64,000 nt of DNA from Apiotrichum sp. Y4204 (GCA_025531455.1 JAMYHL010000013.1:372001-436000), one strand, 5' to 3'; positions 43,061 to 54,543 are shown, numbered from the stretch's first letter. The notes: generated from the letters alone by a model not told the origin. A program made the numbers and translations.

Positions 43061-44617
43061 CTACTTTCTGCGCTTTCCGCTCCGCGACTGGTCCTCGGCT
43101 TTGCGCTTCTCGCTCCTCCCCAAGGCGGAGAGGGTACGCACCGCGAGGGAAAGCACACGCTTTTCGCCAATCCGCACGGCTGCGGCATTGCGCGCATTCA
43201 GCTCTCCAGTCTTGACAATCTCCAGATCCGCCTCGAGCGTCTGGGGATACCGCGCCGCGCGGGCCTTGACCGCCTCGAGCACGACCTTGACACTCGCGGG
43301 ATCGTCATTCTTCGGTTTCGGGAGTTTGCCCCGCTTGGCGCGCTCCCAGTCCTCGTCGCGCGTGAGCAGCCGCGCAAACGCCCACAGCTCGGGCGGGATA
43401 CCATCTTCCTCCCCGTCCTCGTCGGGGAACGTGAGTGCAAACGCGTCCGCTTGCCCTTCGTCCAGCCACCAGTCGACGCGCGCCGCCGCCCCATCTTCCC
43501 CCTCGCGAGACAGGCCGGCCGCCACCGCAGCGTCGACTACCAGATCGCCCGCAACCTCCACCTCGTCGCCCATGTTGCCGAGTGGATAGTCCCCGATCTC
43601 GCCCGGAGTGAGCCGCTGCAATAGCGACGGAGGGAGGGGGAGCGCGTCGACGTGCCCGTACTTGCGCAGCAGCTCGGAGTTCGGCGGCGAAGCATAAGTG
43701 TTGTACTGCCGTGAGCTGACGATTCTGACATAGCATACTCACAATCTGCTCGCCGGCGGCGATGGGCTTTGTCGTGATCATGGTGTACCCCTCCCCGAAG
43801 CGCTTGGCCTTCTCGCGCGCCTCGGCGTCCCCGTCATCCTCATCATCCTCGCCGTCGGCATACAGCCGCGCATTGTCCCGCTCGTACGCGGCATTCAGCA
43901 TATCCGCCATCGGCACCATCACCGCCACCTCTTCCTCCTCCTCTTCCTCGTCATCATCCTCCTCAGGCTCCGGCGCCGGCCCGCCCGCCCGCGTAATCGG
44001 AATCGTGAACGAGCGCGAGAGGATCCGGCTGCCTTGCACATGGAATGCGTCAAGCCCGAAACACCCGCTCTGGGCCGGGAAGAGATCCGGCCGAGACGCG
44101 ATCAGCGGCGCAAGCTTGGCTCCATACTCTTTCTCGGCGTCCTCACGCCCAATGCGATCTGTTGTCAGCTCAGGAGGTCTCAGACAGCTGACTCACCCTC
44201 AATATCCGTTCCTTTCAGCGCCTCCCTGTCCGCCTCTTCCCAGAACATTGGCGAATCAAACGTGCGCGGCATGTTGGCGATGTATCCGGCCCATGGGGAT
44301 TCCGTCCGGCTCTCTTCCCACATCATGCAGAGGATGAGGCGTGCCCACCCGCCCTCGAGGGACTCCCACTCCGCCTCGGAGAGGTGGGTGCGCAGCGCGC
44401 TCGTCCACGGCGTAAGCAGGTGCGAGGGGGGGATGTGGAAGAGCGGCGTGTGTGGCTACTGTCAGCAGGTTCCAGGGCGGCGACTCACCTGGATGGCACG
44501 CTTCGCGATGGCGCCGATGCCCATGCCCTCAATCGGGGCCAGGTCCATAACCGTGTCGTCGAGCCACGCCCCGCCGGCGCGAAAGGAGGCGACGAGCGTC
44601 GCGGCGGTGAAAGTCAT
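43061..44617 (-). CDS. RKM4: Ribosomal protein lysine methyltransferase Rkm4 (SETD6-like SET protein)
   Basis: Exons are 44617-44489, 44455-44197, 44158-43743 and 43705-43061 (482 aa); introns are 33, 38 and 37 nt. Rkm4 methylates Rpl42. The sequence shows a non-classical SET domain interrupted by an insert: WARLILCMMWEESR, AGYIANMPRTFDSPMFW, SRSFTIPITRA, an acidic insert, then VPMADMLNA (equivalent of NHSC) and GEQIYNTYASPPNSELLRKYG (the SET Tyr motif, across a splice). The C-terminal half is the LSMT-type substrate-binding domain, ending in a basic KRRK tail. SETD6 is the animal relative. Convergent with SET5. Confidence 0.92.
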
Positions 44618-46570
44618 GCTTGTGGTATGGTGAGGAGGGTGTTGTTGTTGACAACCTTCTGCAAAATTCAGAAATTTCCACCACCTGCACCGATCCTCCA
44701 CCAGGCGAATCCTTTCATCACCCAATCCTGGGGAGGTCACAACTCCGCAAGGCCCATTTTGCAAACTGCCCGATATCCAAGTATATGCAAGCGGCATAGC
44801 CCAGTGGTTTAGCTCATAGACCCAACTTATGCTTAGCGGTTATCTTCGGCCTTTGTGTCGATGGCGACGGAAGTTCGAATCCCTGGCGGTGATGGAGTAT
44901 TAATGTTATACTGCCTACACTGCACCTAAGGGGGCCACCCAGGTAAACGCGGCTTGGGCCCGGCTGTATCCGTAGTTGCTCCTCTGCCCGTGGGAGGCGG
45001 AGCTGCGGTAGCACACACCTGTCTCCCCGGCGGTGGGAGGGGACTATTGGCACGTTCCCTTTTTGCAACTGTTGTGTCGTACTTGTGTTGCATGCCCGTA
45101 CTGTGTATCGTTCTCATCTCTAACAAGCCCATTTACGAAGTGACTACTAACAAGATATTCATTTTTCTCGTTTTAGGTGATGATTCTTTGGCGGATTCTG
45201 TGCCGAAGGATGAGATGAACCAGCAGTGCGAAGTTTGGAAGAGGAGAAATGAGAACAAGAGACATTAAGTTGCGACGAATTAACAGATACTCAGAGGACC
45301 GCAAGTGCAAGCACGGCGAGAATGACTGTGACGCCGAAGCCATAGGATGTGAAAGTGCAGTGTGTCCATCAGAACGTCTCTCGAGTCAGGCTGTTCACTC
45401 TGCCCGGTGTCCCCGTGCCACACTCCTGCTGATCCTGTAGTACCTCTGGCCAGTGAAGGGGCGAGAAAAACGGTCAACATGGCAGAAGTCGAATAACCGA
45501 GTTGGACCTCGACTCAACTAATGACGATAAACGCGAGCCTCCCGGGGGTCCACTCGGGCGCCAGCGGCATCCCGAACCGGAGGGCGCACGGCAGGATGAC
45601 GCGGCAGCCCGCTTCAGCACCAGAAGACCAATTGTCTCCAGCACAACGACCATAAATTCAAAGAATGAATACCGAGCGAGAGGCGATACATGCCCCCGGC
45701 GGGAGCGGAGGTCGCGAGGGGGCGATCGGGGCGATCTCCAACGCCCTTCAACGCCCATCAAACATGGGTCCAGCGATCGGCGGGGCGCAAGGCTCTCGGC
45801 TTCCCGACGCGGCTCCGTGGCCCTTGCGTTTGGCGCTAGATCGCGCTAGAACGCCATGCGGGGCATGGAAGCTGCAAGCGTGACGCGCGTGACGATCGGC
45901 GTGGTCCGGCGATCCGCAGATCGGTTAGGGTCCGCTGATCTGTTGAGTCGACGTTCGTTCCGGAACAGCGGGCGCTGATCCTCCTCTCCTCTATCTGCGC
46001 ATCTGCGGATGCTCTTCGTGGCCGACGCATTCAGCTCTAAAAAGGACAGAGGCTTAGAGATCAAGTGTCGCCACACGCCACGCATCACCTTACCAGCTTG
46101 CAGCCTGGCTCCTAGGTCCTGTTCGCCTCAAACAGTGCCTATTACCTTTGTCTCCAGAAATGCACGTTCCGAACGGAGAGCGCGGTGCCCAGTAGAGCTG
46201 CCGAGCCAGCCGGATTAGAGCTCACAGACCATGTCATCAGCGTCCGGTGTCCGGCAGCCGCCGTCGACCCATCACTACAGAGCTACAGTACATTGCCTCC
46301 TCGCGCAATGAGCCGCGCGCGCGCAGAGCTCACGAGCTCAGACCTCGATCAACAGGGGTACACGAGGGCGCAGTGCCACCGAAAGAGGTCCCGCCTCGTC
46401 GCTCACAGATCGGCGGAAGGCTGGGGATGAGGAACGAGGAGGGGGGGGGGGTCGAGACGCGTCCTACTGGCCTCCTGGTCACCACGGGCAAGCTGGGGAG
46501 AATAAAAAGACGTGCCGCAACAAGACGCCGCCACATATTCTCTTATCCTCATCCCCCAACTGTTCCCTCC
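44618..46570. other. Gene-poor divergent region, RKM4 / P-loop protein
   Basis: This is almost 2 kb without a supported gene. It holds the tRNA-like element at about 44790-44905, then a stretch of lower GC (about 45080-45270) with a small open frame and an intron-like TTTTAG. The rest is GC-rich with no family signal. The last ~60 bp are the leader of the next gene. Confidence 0.5.
44790..44905 (+). ncRNA. tRNA-like sequence with A-box and B-box motifs
   Basis: TAGCCCAGTGG (about 44797-44807) matches the Pol III A box (TRGCNNAGYGG), and AAGTTCGAATCCC (about 44871-44883) matches the B box. They are about 70 bp apart, too far for an intronless tRNA of normal type. A short hairpin GTCG-ATGG-CGAC sits between them where a long variable arm would be. 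However, the acceptor ends do not pair and the T stem is poor. It may be a degenerate tRNA, an intron-bearing tRNA I cannot fold by eye, or a tRNA-derived SINE fragment. Confidence 0.35.
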
Positions 46571-47795
46571 ATGCCCGGCGCGCTCATCCTCATCAACGGC
46601 TTCCCCGGCGTGGGTAAACACACCGTCGCCAGGGAGCTTGTGTGAGTAAATATGCCTACCCCATTCCCTAGCTTTCACTCACCCCGCAGCAAGCTCCTCC
46701 CCAACTGCCGCTTCTTCGACACGCGCAACCTCATTGCTGCCGCGTCGCAGCTGTACGAGGCCGACGACGAGGCGCACGGTCTGCTGAGGAAGAACCTCGT
46801 GAGTAGGACCAAACGATTTGTTGAGGCGAGGAGGCATAACCGCGCCGCTGGCATTGTTGGTCAGCCCATTAGTTGCGGTTATTCTTGGGGCGCCTCGATG
46901 CCTCGATGCCTCGATGCCTCGGTGCCTCGATGCCTTTACAGCGAGCTGCGGCCCGGACGTGATCTGGCTTATTTAGCGATCAATGGTTTCGATCGCGACC
47001 ATCAGTCATCACGAGTGCTGCGCGCTACTGTCTCCGGGGCCTCGCACGCGCCCAAGCTCCATGGAGCACGTCCGCTGACCCTCTTCCAACCCGCAGAAAC
47101 ACGCAATTTTTGACTCTATCGCGCGCCACCACGCGTCCCCGGCCCCCGGCGCGCCCCCGCCCCCGACCTACGTGCTGACCGACTTTCTCTCCGTCGCGGC
47201 GCGCGCAACAGACCGCGCAATCATGCACGAGTTTATCGCGTTTGCGAAACGCAGCGGATTCGCGTTCATCCACGTTATCCTCAGCTGTGGGCAGGAGGAG
47301 AATGTGCGCCGCCTGCTGTTTCCTGCGCGGCTGCGGGGTATTGCCCAGCGGACGGGGATGAATGAGGAGGAAAAGGAGGAAGAGGGAAAGGTGAAGGACC
47401 GGAAGAGAGAGGGCAAACCGGTCGGCATCGTCGGTGTGGGTAACGCTCGGCGCGGGGCGAGCCCCGGCGCCCCAGCTACAGCTCCCGGGATCACCCCGGT
47501 TTCGGCCCACGAGGCGGCGTTGATCCAGACGCGGATGGAGGAGGAGATTGGGCACCTCGCACCCGCGTCCGGCCTGTGCGGCGAGTACGAGATCGACACG
47601 ACACGGTACGATGCGCGCACCGCGGCGGCCGTGCTGGCCGAGTACTGTCTCGACACTTTGCGCTCCGAGGGATGGTGGATCCAGCTCGCCAACGCCCCTA
47701 GTTCGGCGGGACTAACGGGCAAGGTCGGCACTGCGGCAATGATGCGGCGGGCGCCGCGCGGCGGCTTCCGCGGGTTTGCGAAGTGGGGGGCGTGA
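46571..47795 (+). CDS. P-loop NTPase/kinase-like protein, uncharacterised
   Basis: Exons are 46571-46641, 46690-46798 and 47097-47795 (292 aa). The protein opens with ALILINGFPGVGKHTVAREL, a Walker A motif in which the residue after Lys is His and the Thr comes one later (GKHT). This resembles the AAA_33-like small-molecule kinase group seen in fungi and bacteria. RFFDTRNLIAAA, then YVLTDFLSVAA and FIHVILSCGQEENVRRL (strand plus LID-like Arg) fit a nucleoside/sugar kinase fold. A C-terminal region has DTTRYDARTAAAVLAEYCL. Substrate unknown. The 298-nt second intron contains an octamer tandem repeat. Convergent with the ubiquitin protease gene (251 bp). Confidence 0.8.
46893..46934 (+). repeat. 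Octamer tandem repeat (CCTCGATG)5 inside an intron
   Basis: There are five contiguous 8-bp units with one variant (CCTCGGTG, unit 4), inside the second intron (46799-47096) of the P-loop gene. Confidence 0.85.
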
Positions 47796-48046
47796 GACGT
47801 TAGTACTTTGGATACGATGCGGGCGGCGTAATATTCACCTGGACTTGTTAACACCTGTGGAGATGCGATACCCTGTGTTGAGACCAACGCCATCCAGTCA
47901 GCAGTACGCGCAGCACTCGCCGTCCTCCGCCATCGCCCGCCTTGCTGCCTTTGCACGAGCGCAGAAGATACATGTCGTCTGCGGATATGGTACAAACAGC
48001 GCGAGCGGCCACAAGCCACACGCCACACATGCAGCTCTCTGCCGAC

Positions 48047-50537
48047 CTACATGCCCTTCTTCCGCATGTTGCTTAAGAGACCCTTGCGCTTGATCACAAC
48101 CTCGCGCGGGCGGTGTCCACCTATGTTGTAGGGCATGAGGTTTGCCGCCCGGCGCTTCCCGCCATGGCCGTTACCGTTGCCGTGACCGTTGACGCGGCCG
48201 TTGCCGTTCCCGTGGCCGTGTCCTGATCCATGACCGCCGCGCCCAAACCCATTCCCGCTGCCACGTAGGGCCTCGATACCCTGCTTGTGATTCGGGCGGT
48301 GGAACTTGCCCTTGAACTTGGGCGAGGAAGGGGCAGGGTGGGTCGGGCGCACGATGGGCGACGAGGTGGCTGGGGCGAGGTCGGCTGTCCGTGGCCGGGG
48401 TTGCAGGAGGCGGTTGATAGTCGTGTCCATCCCGTCGCTGTCCGACTCGTACTGCTTCTCCAGACGACTGAGCTCGGACGGTCCAGCGACTGCGTTCGCG
48501 TTGGCGCCGTACGACGACGACAATGGCGGGCGTACGGGACCTGGAATGGTACCCGAGCGTTTCTGCGGAGATGGGCTCTCGTCCTCCCGCCGCCGCTTGG
48601 AGGCTTGCGAGCTGATGCTGCTCGCTGACGACTTGGCCGCCGATGTAGAAAGCGGCGGCCGCTCGCCCTTGCCGACACGCATGTAGCTGAGGAGATACGC
48701 CGACTTGTCGTGCAGCACACTCTTGGGGCTCACGGGGGACATGTCGTCGTCGTCGGCATTGTACCACGCGCCGTCTGGCCCGCGGACGTAAGACGTGTAG
48801 TGGCCGTAGTGCAGCGCCGAGCCGTGGTGGCACGTCACCGCAAAGAGGCGGTAGTCTGTCCCCGACGTCTTCTTGCCCTCGACCATGTACGGCGCAATGT
48901 CGAGGAGGTGCGAGTACTCGATCAGCGAGTTGACCTTTGTCATCCGGCTCGGCCACGACAGGCTGTAGCCGAACCTCTTCAAGTGGAGCGTGAGCACCGG
49001 CGGTGCGTCTGCGATGCGCATCGATTTCGTCGCGGCTGACTTGCGCTTGCAGCTGAGATGTCAGCTCTGGAGACCTGCGCAATCTCACTTTTCACAGTTG
49101 TACTTGTTGTCCCCATCCAGGCGGTCTTCATGGCAAAAAACCTTGAACAGATCGGCTATGGACCGCGCCTGCTTGGGCACGTCGAGCGAGAGGTCGAGAA
49201 ACGAGTCGAACGTGTCCGACGGCTTCCGGCATGTGAGGCAGAGGACGCGCGAGCGCACCTGTCCTCCCCAGGTGCGGTACACCCATGAGGTGCGTTTAAT
49301 CTTCTCTGGGAGATCCCTGCGGTGTGAGCTGGGTTACGTTCGTAGTTGAACACCCACTTTGGCCGGCCCGCGAGGGCAGTGTTTTGGAAGGCGTCAGTGA
49401 CGAAGCGGAAGAACTCGTGCGCGTCCTCCTGCCGGTTCTTGCTGAAGCCCTTTTTGATTTCTGGCGTCAGGCGGGAATGCCACGGTCACATACGGCTCAG
49501 GTTCGAGTGGACGGGGAGGGGTCGGTACGCGCTCCTCTTGCCCGACCAATGGTCTGATATGAGTTCGCGGGTCGCGCACAGCATGCAGAACTTGTGCCGT
49601 GACCGGAGGAGGCCTGTCGTCAGCAAGCGTCACGAGCAAGGTGAAACATGGCGGCACTCGACTCACACTTGCTGGGCAGGTGGTGAATCGCCTCGCGGAG
49701 CACCGGCGGCGTGTGGAGGAGGACCTGGAGCGTGGCGTTCGAGTAGCATGCCATGGAGCCGTTGTGGAGGCCGGCGGGGCGGCGCGTAGAGGAGGATATG
49801 GGGACGGGCCACGCGAGATCGACATCAAGGGGTGCAAGGCTCGGCGATGTGTCTTCTTCCTCCTCCTCCTCCGACTCTTCAGAAGCCTCTTCCTCTTGCA
49901 CCGGCGCTTTCCGCTTCCCAGTTGCGGCAACCGTAGCAGCCGCCCCATTAGCCCCATTGGCCTTCTTCTTGGAGTTCGGCGTGTCTTTCGGGGTACCGTT
50001 CGGCGTCTGTTTGGCCTTCGGGGTAGCAGCCGGTGTCGCAGGTGCTCCATTTGCCATCTCCTCATCCTCTTCAGATTCTTCAGGTGTCTCGGCACGCTCC
50101 TTCCCCTTCCTCGGCGACGCAAGCGGACCAAGCACCGGCCCGAGCAGCCGCGGCGCGCCCTCAGCTTCCTCCTCAGCTTCAGAAGCGCTGCTGGTGCTGG
50201 CGGTGCTCATCCGCCGCGGGGGAAGTGTCGTGAGCGCGACGCGGCGCGGGGCGGACATGGCGCGCTTAGGGGAACGCGGCGAGCTCGACGATGCGGCGGG
50301 CGAGAGAAGCCCATGTGTGCCATTCACGTGTCCGTGTCCGTTTGCGCTGTGTCCGTGCGCGGTACGCTGTCCGTTCTGCCCTTGGCTTCCGTTCCCGTTT
50401 CCATTTGCAGTACCTAGGGGCGGGAAGCTGCGCGTCGGCGGGGGCGACTCGCGGACCATGGCGACGGCGCGCGCGGCGCCGAGCGCGAGGCTGCGCTCGT
50501 GCTTGTACGGCACGAACGTGAGGACGCTGCCTGCCAT
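48047..50537 (-). CDS. Ubiquitin-specific protease (C19), Ubp10/USP36-like
   Basis: Exons are 50537-49667, 49613-49494, 49460-49338, 49305-49089 and 49052-48047 (778 aa); introns are 36-53 nt and two of 32-33 nt. It is a deubiquitinase. Residues 1-~255 are disordered, with acidic tracts and several Arg/Ser-rich patches. The Cys box is GLHNGSMACYSNATLQVLL (catalytic Cys retained; the usual GNTC is replaced by SMAC). Zinc-type Cys pairs follow (CMLCATRE; VLCLTC, NCENCKRK), then QEDAHEFF, and the His box YGHYTSYVRGPDGAWYNADDD with catalytic His and Asp/Asn. The C-terminus is Gly/His/Asn-rich, then basic. Domain order with a long disordered N-terminus fits Ubp10/USP36, nucleolar and chromatin deubiquitinases; paralogue identity is uncertain. 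Confidence 0.88.
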
Positions 50538-51187
50538 TGCGCGGGTGAGGGGGCGGAGGGACAGGGCGGGGTAGTGCGGGGGAGAGGGGTGTGGGAGTGT
50601 GGGTGCGCGCTTTGCAGAGCTATCACAGGATGTCTTGGAATGTTGATGATCGTGAGCATCTAGCATGAGCTGGGAACCGGCACTTCTTTGTGCTTGTGGC
50701 AACAAGCCTGCCTATGCTGCCTGGCTGGGATGGGAATTTTTCGCCGCCCGAAATGATGAAAAATCAGCCTCGCGCTCGGGCGGAAGTAAATTTTTGTAAT
50801 GAGCGATTAAGGGGAATTTGATTCATTGAAAGAGTCGGCCAATTAGAGTGGATCCTCACGTTTTTAATCCTTGATGCGGGTGATGTGGACAAGCCATTAA
50901 TGTGGCGCTCGTCGCGGGTGCGATGTGCGAGATCATTCAGAGACGACTGTGTACGGCCGTGTCGCGCATGATCATGCTCGCTCGCACCCATTCTGCACCC
51001 CCGGATGCACATCGCCGAGTGCATGCTGTCATGTACTGTCTGATCGTCTGAGATCTGGATATCTGAGGGACACTTGCTTCTAGGTGGTACAACAGGTTGC
51101 TCCATGCGTCGACTGGACACGTATCTAGATATTGGCCCGAGATGCGCTATACCACGCCCCCACCCCCACTCTCCCTCCACCGCGTGC
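50538..51187. promoter_or_regulatory. Upstream region of the ubiquitin protease gene
   Basis: This 650-bp spacer between two minus-strand genes shows no gene. The central part (about 50740-50880) is AT-richer with several AATTT tracts. Confidence 0.4.
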
Positions 51188-52870
51188 CTACTTTTCGCTC
51201 CGCATAGCTGTGAGCGGCACCTCTTCAGGCTCGGCAGCGAAGAGGACCACGCCGTCGTCCGGTGACGGCGCGTCTGAGCGGCGGAGGCGCGAGGCCGTCG
51301 ACGAAGACGAGCCGTCGCTGTTCAGCCCCGCGTTCCATGCACCTTCGCCACCTACGCCGCTCAGCCGCAGACTGCCGACCTTGCCCTCACTCCGCTGGTA
51401 GTCGTTCATGAGGCGCGTGTTCGCGGCCGTGAGGAGCGGTGAAGGGGGTGCTGAACCCGCGACACTGCTTGTTCGTGAACCTGTCATCGAGGCGCGCGCG
51501 CTGGAGCCCCGTCTCCGGGTCGAGTATCCCGCGTTTGCGCTGCCGTTTCCGATCGATGCAAAAGACTCCTCCGTCGCGAGCGGGCGGTAGCTCACGCTCT
51601 CCTCGTCGTCGAGGTCATAGTCCGAGTCGTGGCCCGTCTTCTGCTCTGCATTCTTCCCGGCCTTGATGACCTGGTCGACGACGCAGAACTGGAACACGTT
51701 CATGATGGTCGGGAAGACGGCGAGGACGAAGATGACCTGGGCGTCAAGCGAAAACACACTCAATATGCTGTGAGCGAACGAGATCAGGACATCCGAAATG
51801 CCGGGCAGCGTAAGCGGAACGAGCACGACGAGCTTCATCGTCACCGCCGCGAGGATATACGGCTGCAGCTGCTGCGCCCAGCTGGATGTCAGCGTTCATG
51901 CATGTGAAGAGGTCTGCAAAGCTCGGACTGCCTGTACTCACATTTTCCACTGCGGCGGATGCCCATAATGGCCCGTAGTGTACGCTTCTGGGCCGTACCT
52001 CCGTGCGAACAGGGTCGTGTACCACTTGAGCGTGATCCAGATGATGGCGGTGCCTGTGTGTGAGCGACATGCAGAGGGCCGTAGATCTGTGCGGTGACGG
52101 AAGCATGGTCGAGCCGGGTCGAGATCTCAATCTCGAGAGCATTGGCCGCATGCACTTGTCCGGACGCATGGACGCGACTGTCCACAGACAGGCGGCAGCC
52201 AACGCGCCAACGGCCAACGGAGGCCGGAAGCGGTGGTTGCTGGGCAATACGGGCGCCGCAGCCTGGCTTGGCGTTTCGTCCCGCCGCAAGTGCAGGAATT
52301 GTACTCACCAATCGTCGTGTCGATGAGGATGTTGAGAAAGTAGAGCGAACACGGGTTCTGCTGACCGGCATGCGCCACGAGCTGAGAGATCTGGCATAAG
52401 CAATGCCCCGACGGGCGATATGCCCGATGCGCGATGCGTGATGTAGCGATATGATCATGGATCAGAATCCCTGCCCTGTGGCTGCGGCGCGATGCGGGGT
52501 GCGGGGGTGATACCCGACCCACCGGCCGGACGAGACGCTGGTGAGTCGACATTGCGGCGTCGCGAACAAAATGTCATTGCGACCCGCTCCGCCGTCCGCG
52601 TCTATGGCATTGCGGCACTATCAGAGCCGCGGCACTCACAAGAAGGTTCAGCGCGTGGATGACCGCCTGGCCTGCGAGCTGCTTGCCGACATCGAGGATC
52701 CACACGCGCCATCGGCGTTTCCGCCGTTCGAGCTGGCGCTTGACCACCAGACTGGAGATGACGAGCGCGCCCATGATGGCCTGCACGACGAGCGCGGTCG
52801 GGCCGAGGAGGAAACACCGGTCCTTCTCCGTGTTGGCTGGCGGCGCTGAGGATTCTGGTGGCGGGGCCAT
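51188..52870 (-). CDS. STIMATE-family (YPL162C/TMEM110-like) vacuolar-type membrane protein
   Basis: Exons are 52870-52640, 52381-52309, 52053-51942 and 51881-51188 (369 aa). Hydrophobic helices alternate with short conserved loops: CFLLGPTALVVQAIMGALV, then KRRWRVWILDVGKQLAGQAVIH, NPCSLYFLNILIDTTIG (the hallmark of this family), TAIIWITLKWYTTLF, ILAAVTMKLVVLVPL and VIFVLAVFPTIMNVFQFCVVDQVIK. The last ~170 residues form a Ser/Gly-rich cytosolic tail. The yeast homologue sits in the vacuolar membrane; the animal one regulates ER-plasma membrane contacts and calcium entry. Introns of 258 and 255 nt are long for this region. Function in fungi is largely unknown. Confidence 0.88.
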
Positions 52871-53463
52871 GGCGCCGGGATGGATGGGTGGAGCGGCGGG
52901 GGGATAGGATAGGGATCAGATCGATAGATGAGAGAATGAATATTGAATGCGATGTGTGGAGAAGAGAGAGTGGGTGATCGACCGTCGGAGCCGCAGTGAG
53001 AGTAATGTGCGCTCGAGGACGGAAGTGGCCGAGCGGCAGAGTTGAGCAAGTGCCGGCGGAGGTCGCGCGACAAGTCCGCGGGTGGTGACGCAGTCGGTGG
53101 TGGAGAGACGACTTGCGAAGCGGGGTGAGACGACAGCGGGGTGAGTCTGGTGGTTTCAATGTACGACGACGGCGAGATGGAGATAAGATGTGGATGAGAT
53201 GTGATGAGGATGTACTCGATGTGCGATGTGAGACTCGCAATGTGCTCGACGGCCGCGATGAAGGTGGGTGGAGATGGTGATGGAGCTGGAGATGGACAGC
53301 AACGACGGCGAGATCCGTTTGGTGCAGAAATGGGATTAGCATTGTGAATAAAGATCTGAAGTCTGAAACTAATGAATCTCCGGATCGGACATTAAGCTTC
53401 ATCTGATACCGCTAATGACTCCATGACTCCAATCCTTCGCCACCCGGAAGACGATCTTCCAAA
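52871..53463. promoter_or_regulatory. Divergent promoter region, STIMATE-like / RRG9
   Basis: This 593-bp spacer includes a purine-rich GATGG/GATGAG-type simple-sequence tract (about 53160-53300). Long open frames there are by-products of this repeat and show no domains. Confidence 0.45.
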
Positions 53464-54543
53464 ATGTTCACAACATCAAACATTTCCTCAACCTCAACAC
53501 TCACAATGCTTGCGCGCGCCGGCCCCTCCTTCACCCGCGCATTTTCAACCACCTCCCCGCTAGCAAAGCAGCAGCGGCGGCAAAAGCCGTTCTCCGAGCG
53601 GCGCGGCGGGTTCGGGCTGCGGCGCGATGATGATGCCGGCTCTAGTCCGCGGCCAGAGCAGGACGGGACGCGTTCTGGGTCTTCCCGTGGGCAGAACTGG
53701 CGTAGTGCCGTCGACCGCTTCCGGGCGGGCGAGAATCCCCCCAGGAGAGGGTTTGGACTGCGGGCCCAGGAGATTGATCTACGGCCGGACTCGAGCAGCG
53801 AGCGCGAGCGCGGACACTTCGAGCGGCTCGATCGCCGGCCAGTCGACGTCGAGTTCGTTGAGCCCGTCGAGTCTATTGAACTCGAGCAAGCGGCACCTGC
53901 GAGGCAAGCGGAATCTGACCCCGAGCGGGAGCCCACCCTCCAAGAATCCTCAAAGCGCAAGAGACGTGCGTCTCCCCCCACTTCCCCACTGACACCAGCG
54001 TGGCAGCCGACAAAAAAGCTCACCTTCGCGGCGATGGCCGGCCTGCGCGAGCTGCACGCCCAGGACCCCGAGACATTTACGCCGGCGAGCCTCGCGAAGA
54101 CCTTTGGCGTGAGCCGGGAGGCCGTGACGCGGATCCTGCGGTCGAAATTCCGCTCCCAGACCGAGTCATACTCTCTCCCGCCGTCGCTCAAGGCGCTCGA
54201 GGCGAGACCGGGGCCGAATAACCGCCCCCAAGGGTTGAATGCGACTATTCCGGGGGCGAATGTCCGTGGCGACGCGGCGATGGGGAAATGGGCGGCGCTG
54301 GCTCGAAAGGACTTTTCGCCGCAGGTCGCCGAGGCGGCGCGGCGGTGGGATGCGGGCACCTCGCCTGTTCCCGCTATTCGGCGCGCGTTCGAGATGCGCC
54401 GCCGGGCCGAGGCGGAGAGCAACGTCCCGGAGCCGCAAATTGGCGGCGTTGAGCGGCGCGTCGTGCCCCGTCCCATGAACCGTGCGCAGCGGCGTAGAGA
54501 GCGTGCGGAGTTGGGAGGGCGGGGCAAGGACGGCGAGGAGTAG
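53464..54543 (+). CDS. RRG9: Rrg9/neugrin-like mitochondrial protein
   Basis: The family signature is KLTFAAMAGLRELHAQDPET followed by PASLAKTFGVSREAVTRILRSKF, the helix-turn-helix-like neugrin/Rrg9 core at about residues 190-235. Yeast Rrg9 is needed for mtDNA maintenance and respiratory growth; human neugrin acts on 16S mt-rRNA. A second Met at 53506 starts a better mitochondrial presequence (LARAGPSFTRAFSTT), so translation may begin there. A 33-nt in-frame intron with GTGCGT, CTGAC and CAG (53966-53998) is probable; removing it gives 348 aa and the junction KRPWQPTKKLT, retaining it gives 359 aa. The C-terminus is Arg-rich. Convergent with CCT2 (149 bp). Confidence 0.88.
   Translation: MFTTSNISSTSTLTMLARAGPSFTRAFSTTSPLAKQQRRQKPFSERRGGFGLRRDDDAGSSPRPEQDGTRSGSSRGQNWRSAVDRFRAGENPPRRGFGLRAQEIDLRPDSSSERERGHFERLDRRPVDVEFVEPVESIELEQAAPARQAESDPEREPTLQESSKRKRRASPPTSPLTPAWQPTKKLTFAAMAGLRELHAQDPETFTPASLAKTFGVSREAVTRILRSKFRSQTESYSLPPSLKALEARPGPNNRPQGLNATIPGANVRGDAAMGKWAALARKDFSPQVAEAARRWDAGTSPVPAIRRAFEMRRRAEAESNVPEPQIGGVERRVVPRPMNRAQRRRERAELGGRGKDGEE

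Noticed and set aside
44954..45268. 104-codon plus-strand frame with a hydrophobic stretch and an internal TTTTAG intron-like site
   Set aside because: Isolated, no homology recognised; might be a relic in an AT-richer patch.
52602..53402. 266-codon minus-strand frame upstream of the STIMATE-like gene
   Set aside because: Built from GATG simple repeats and out of frame with the true first exon.
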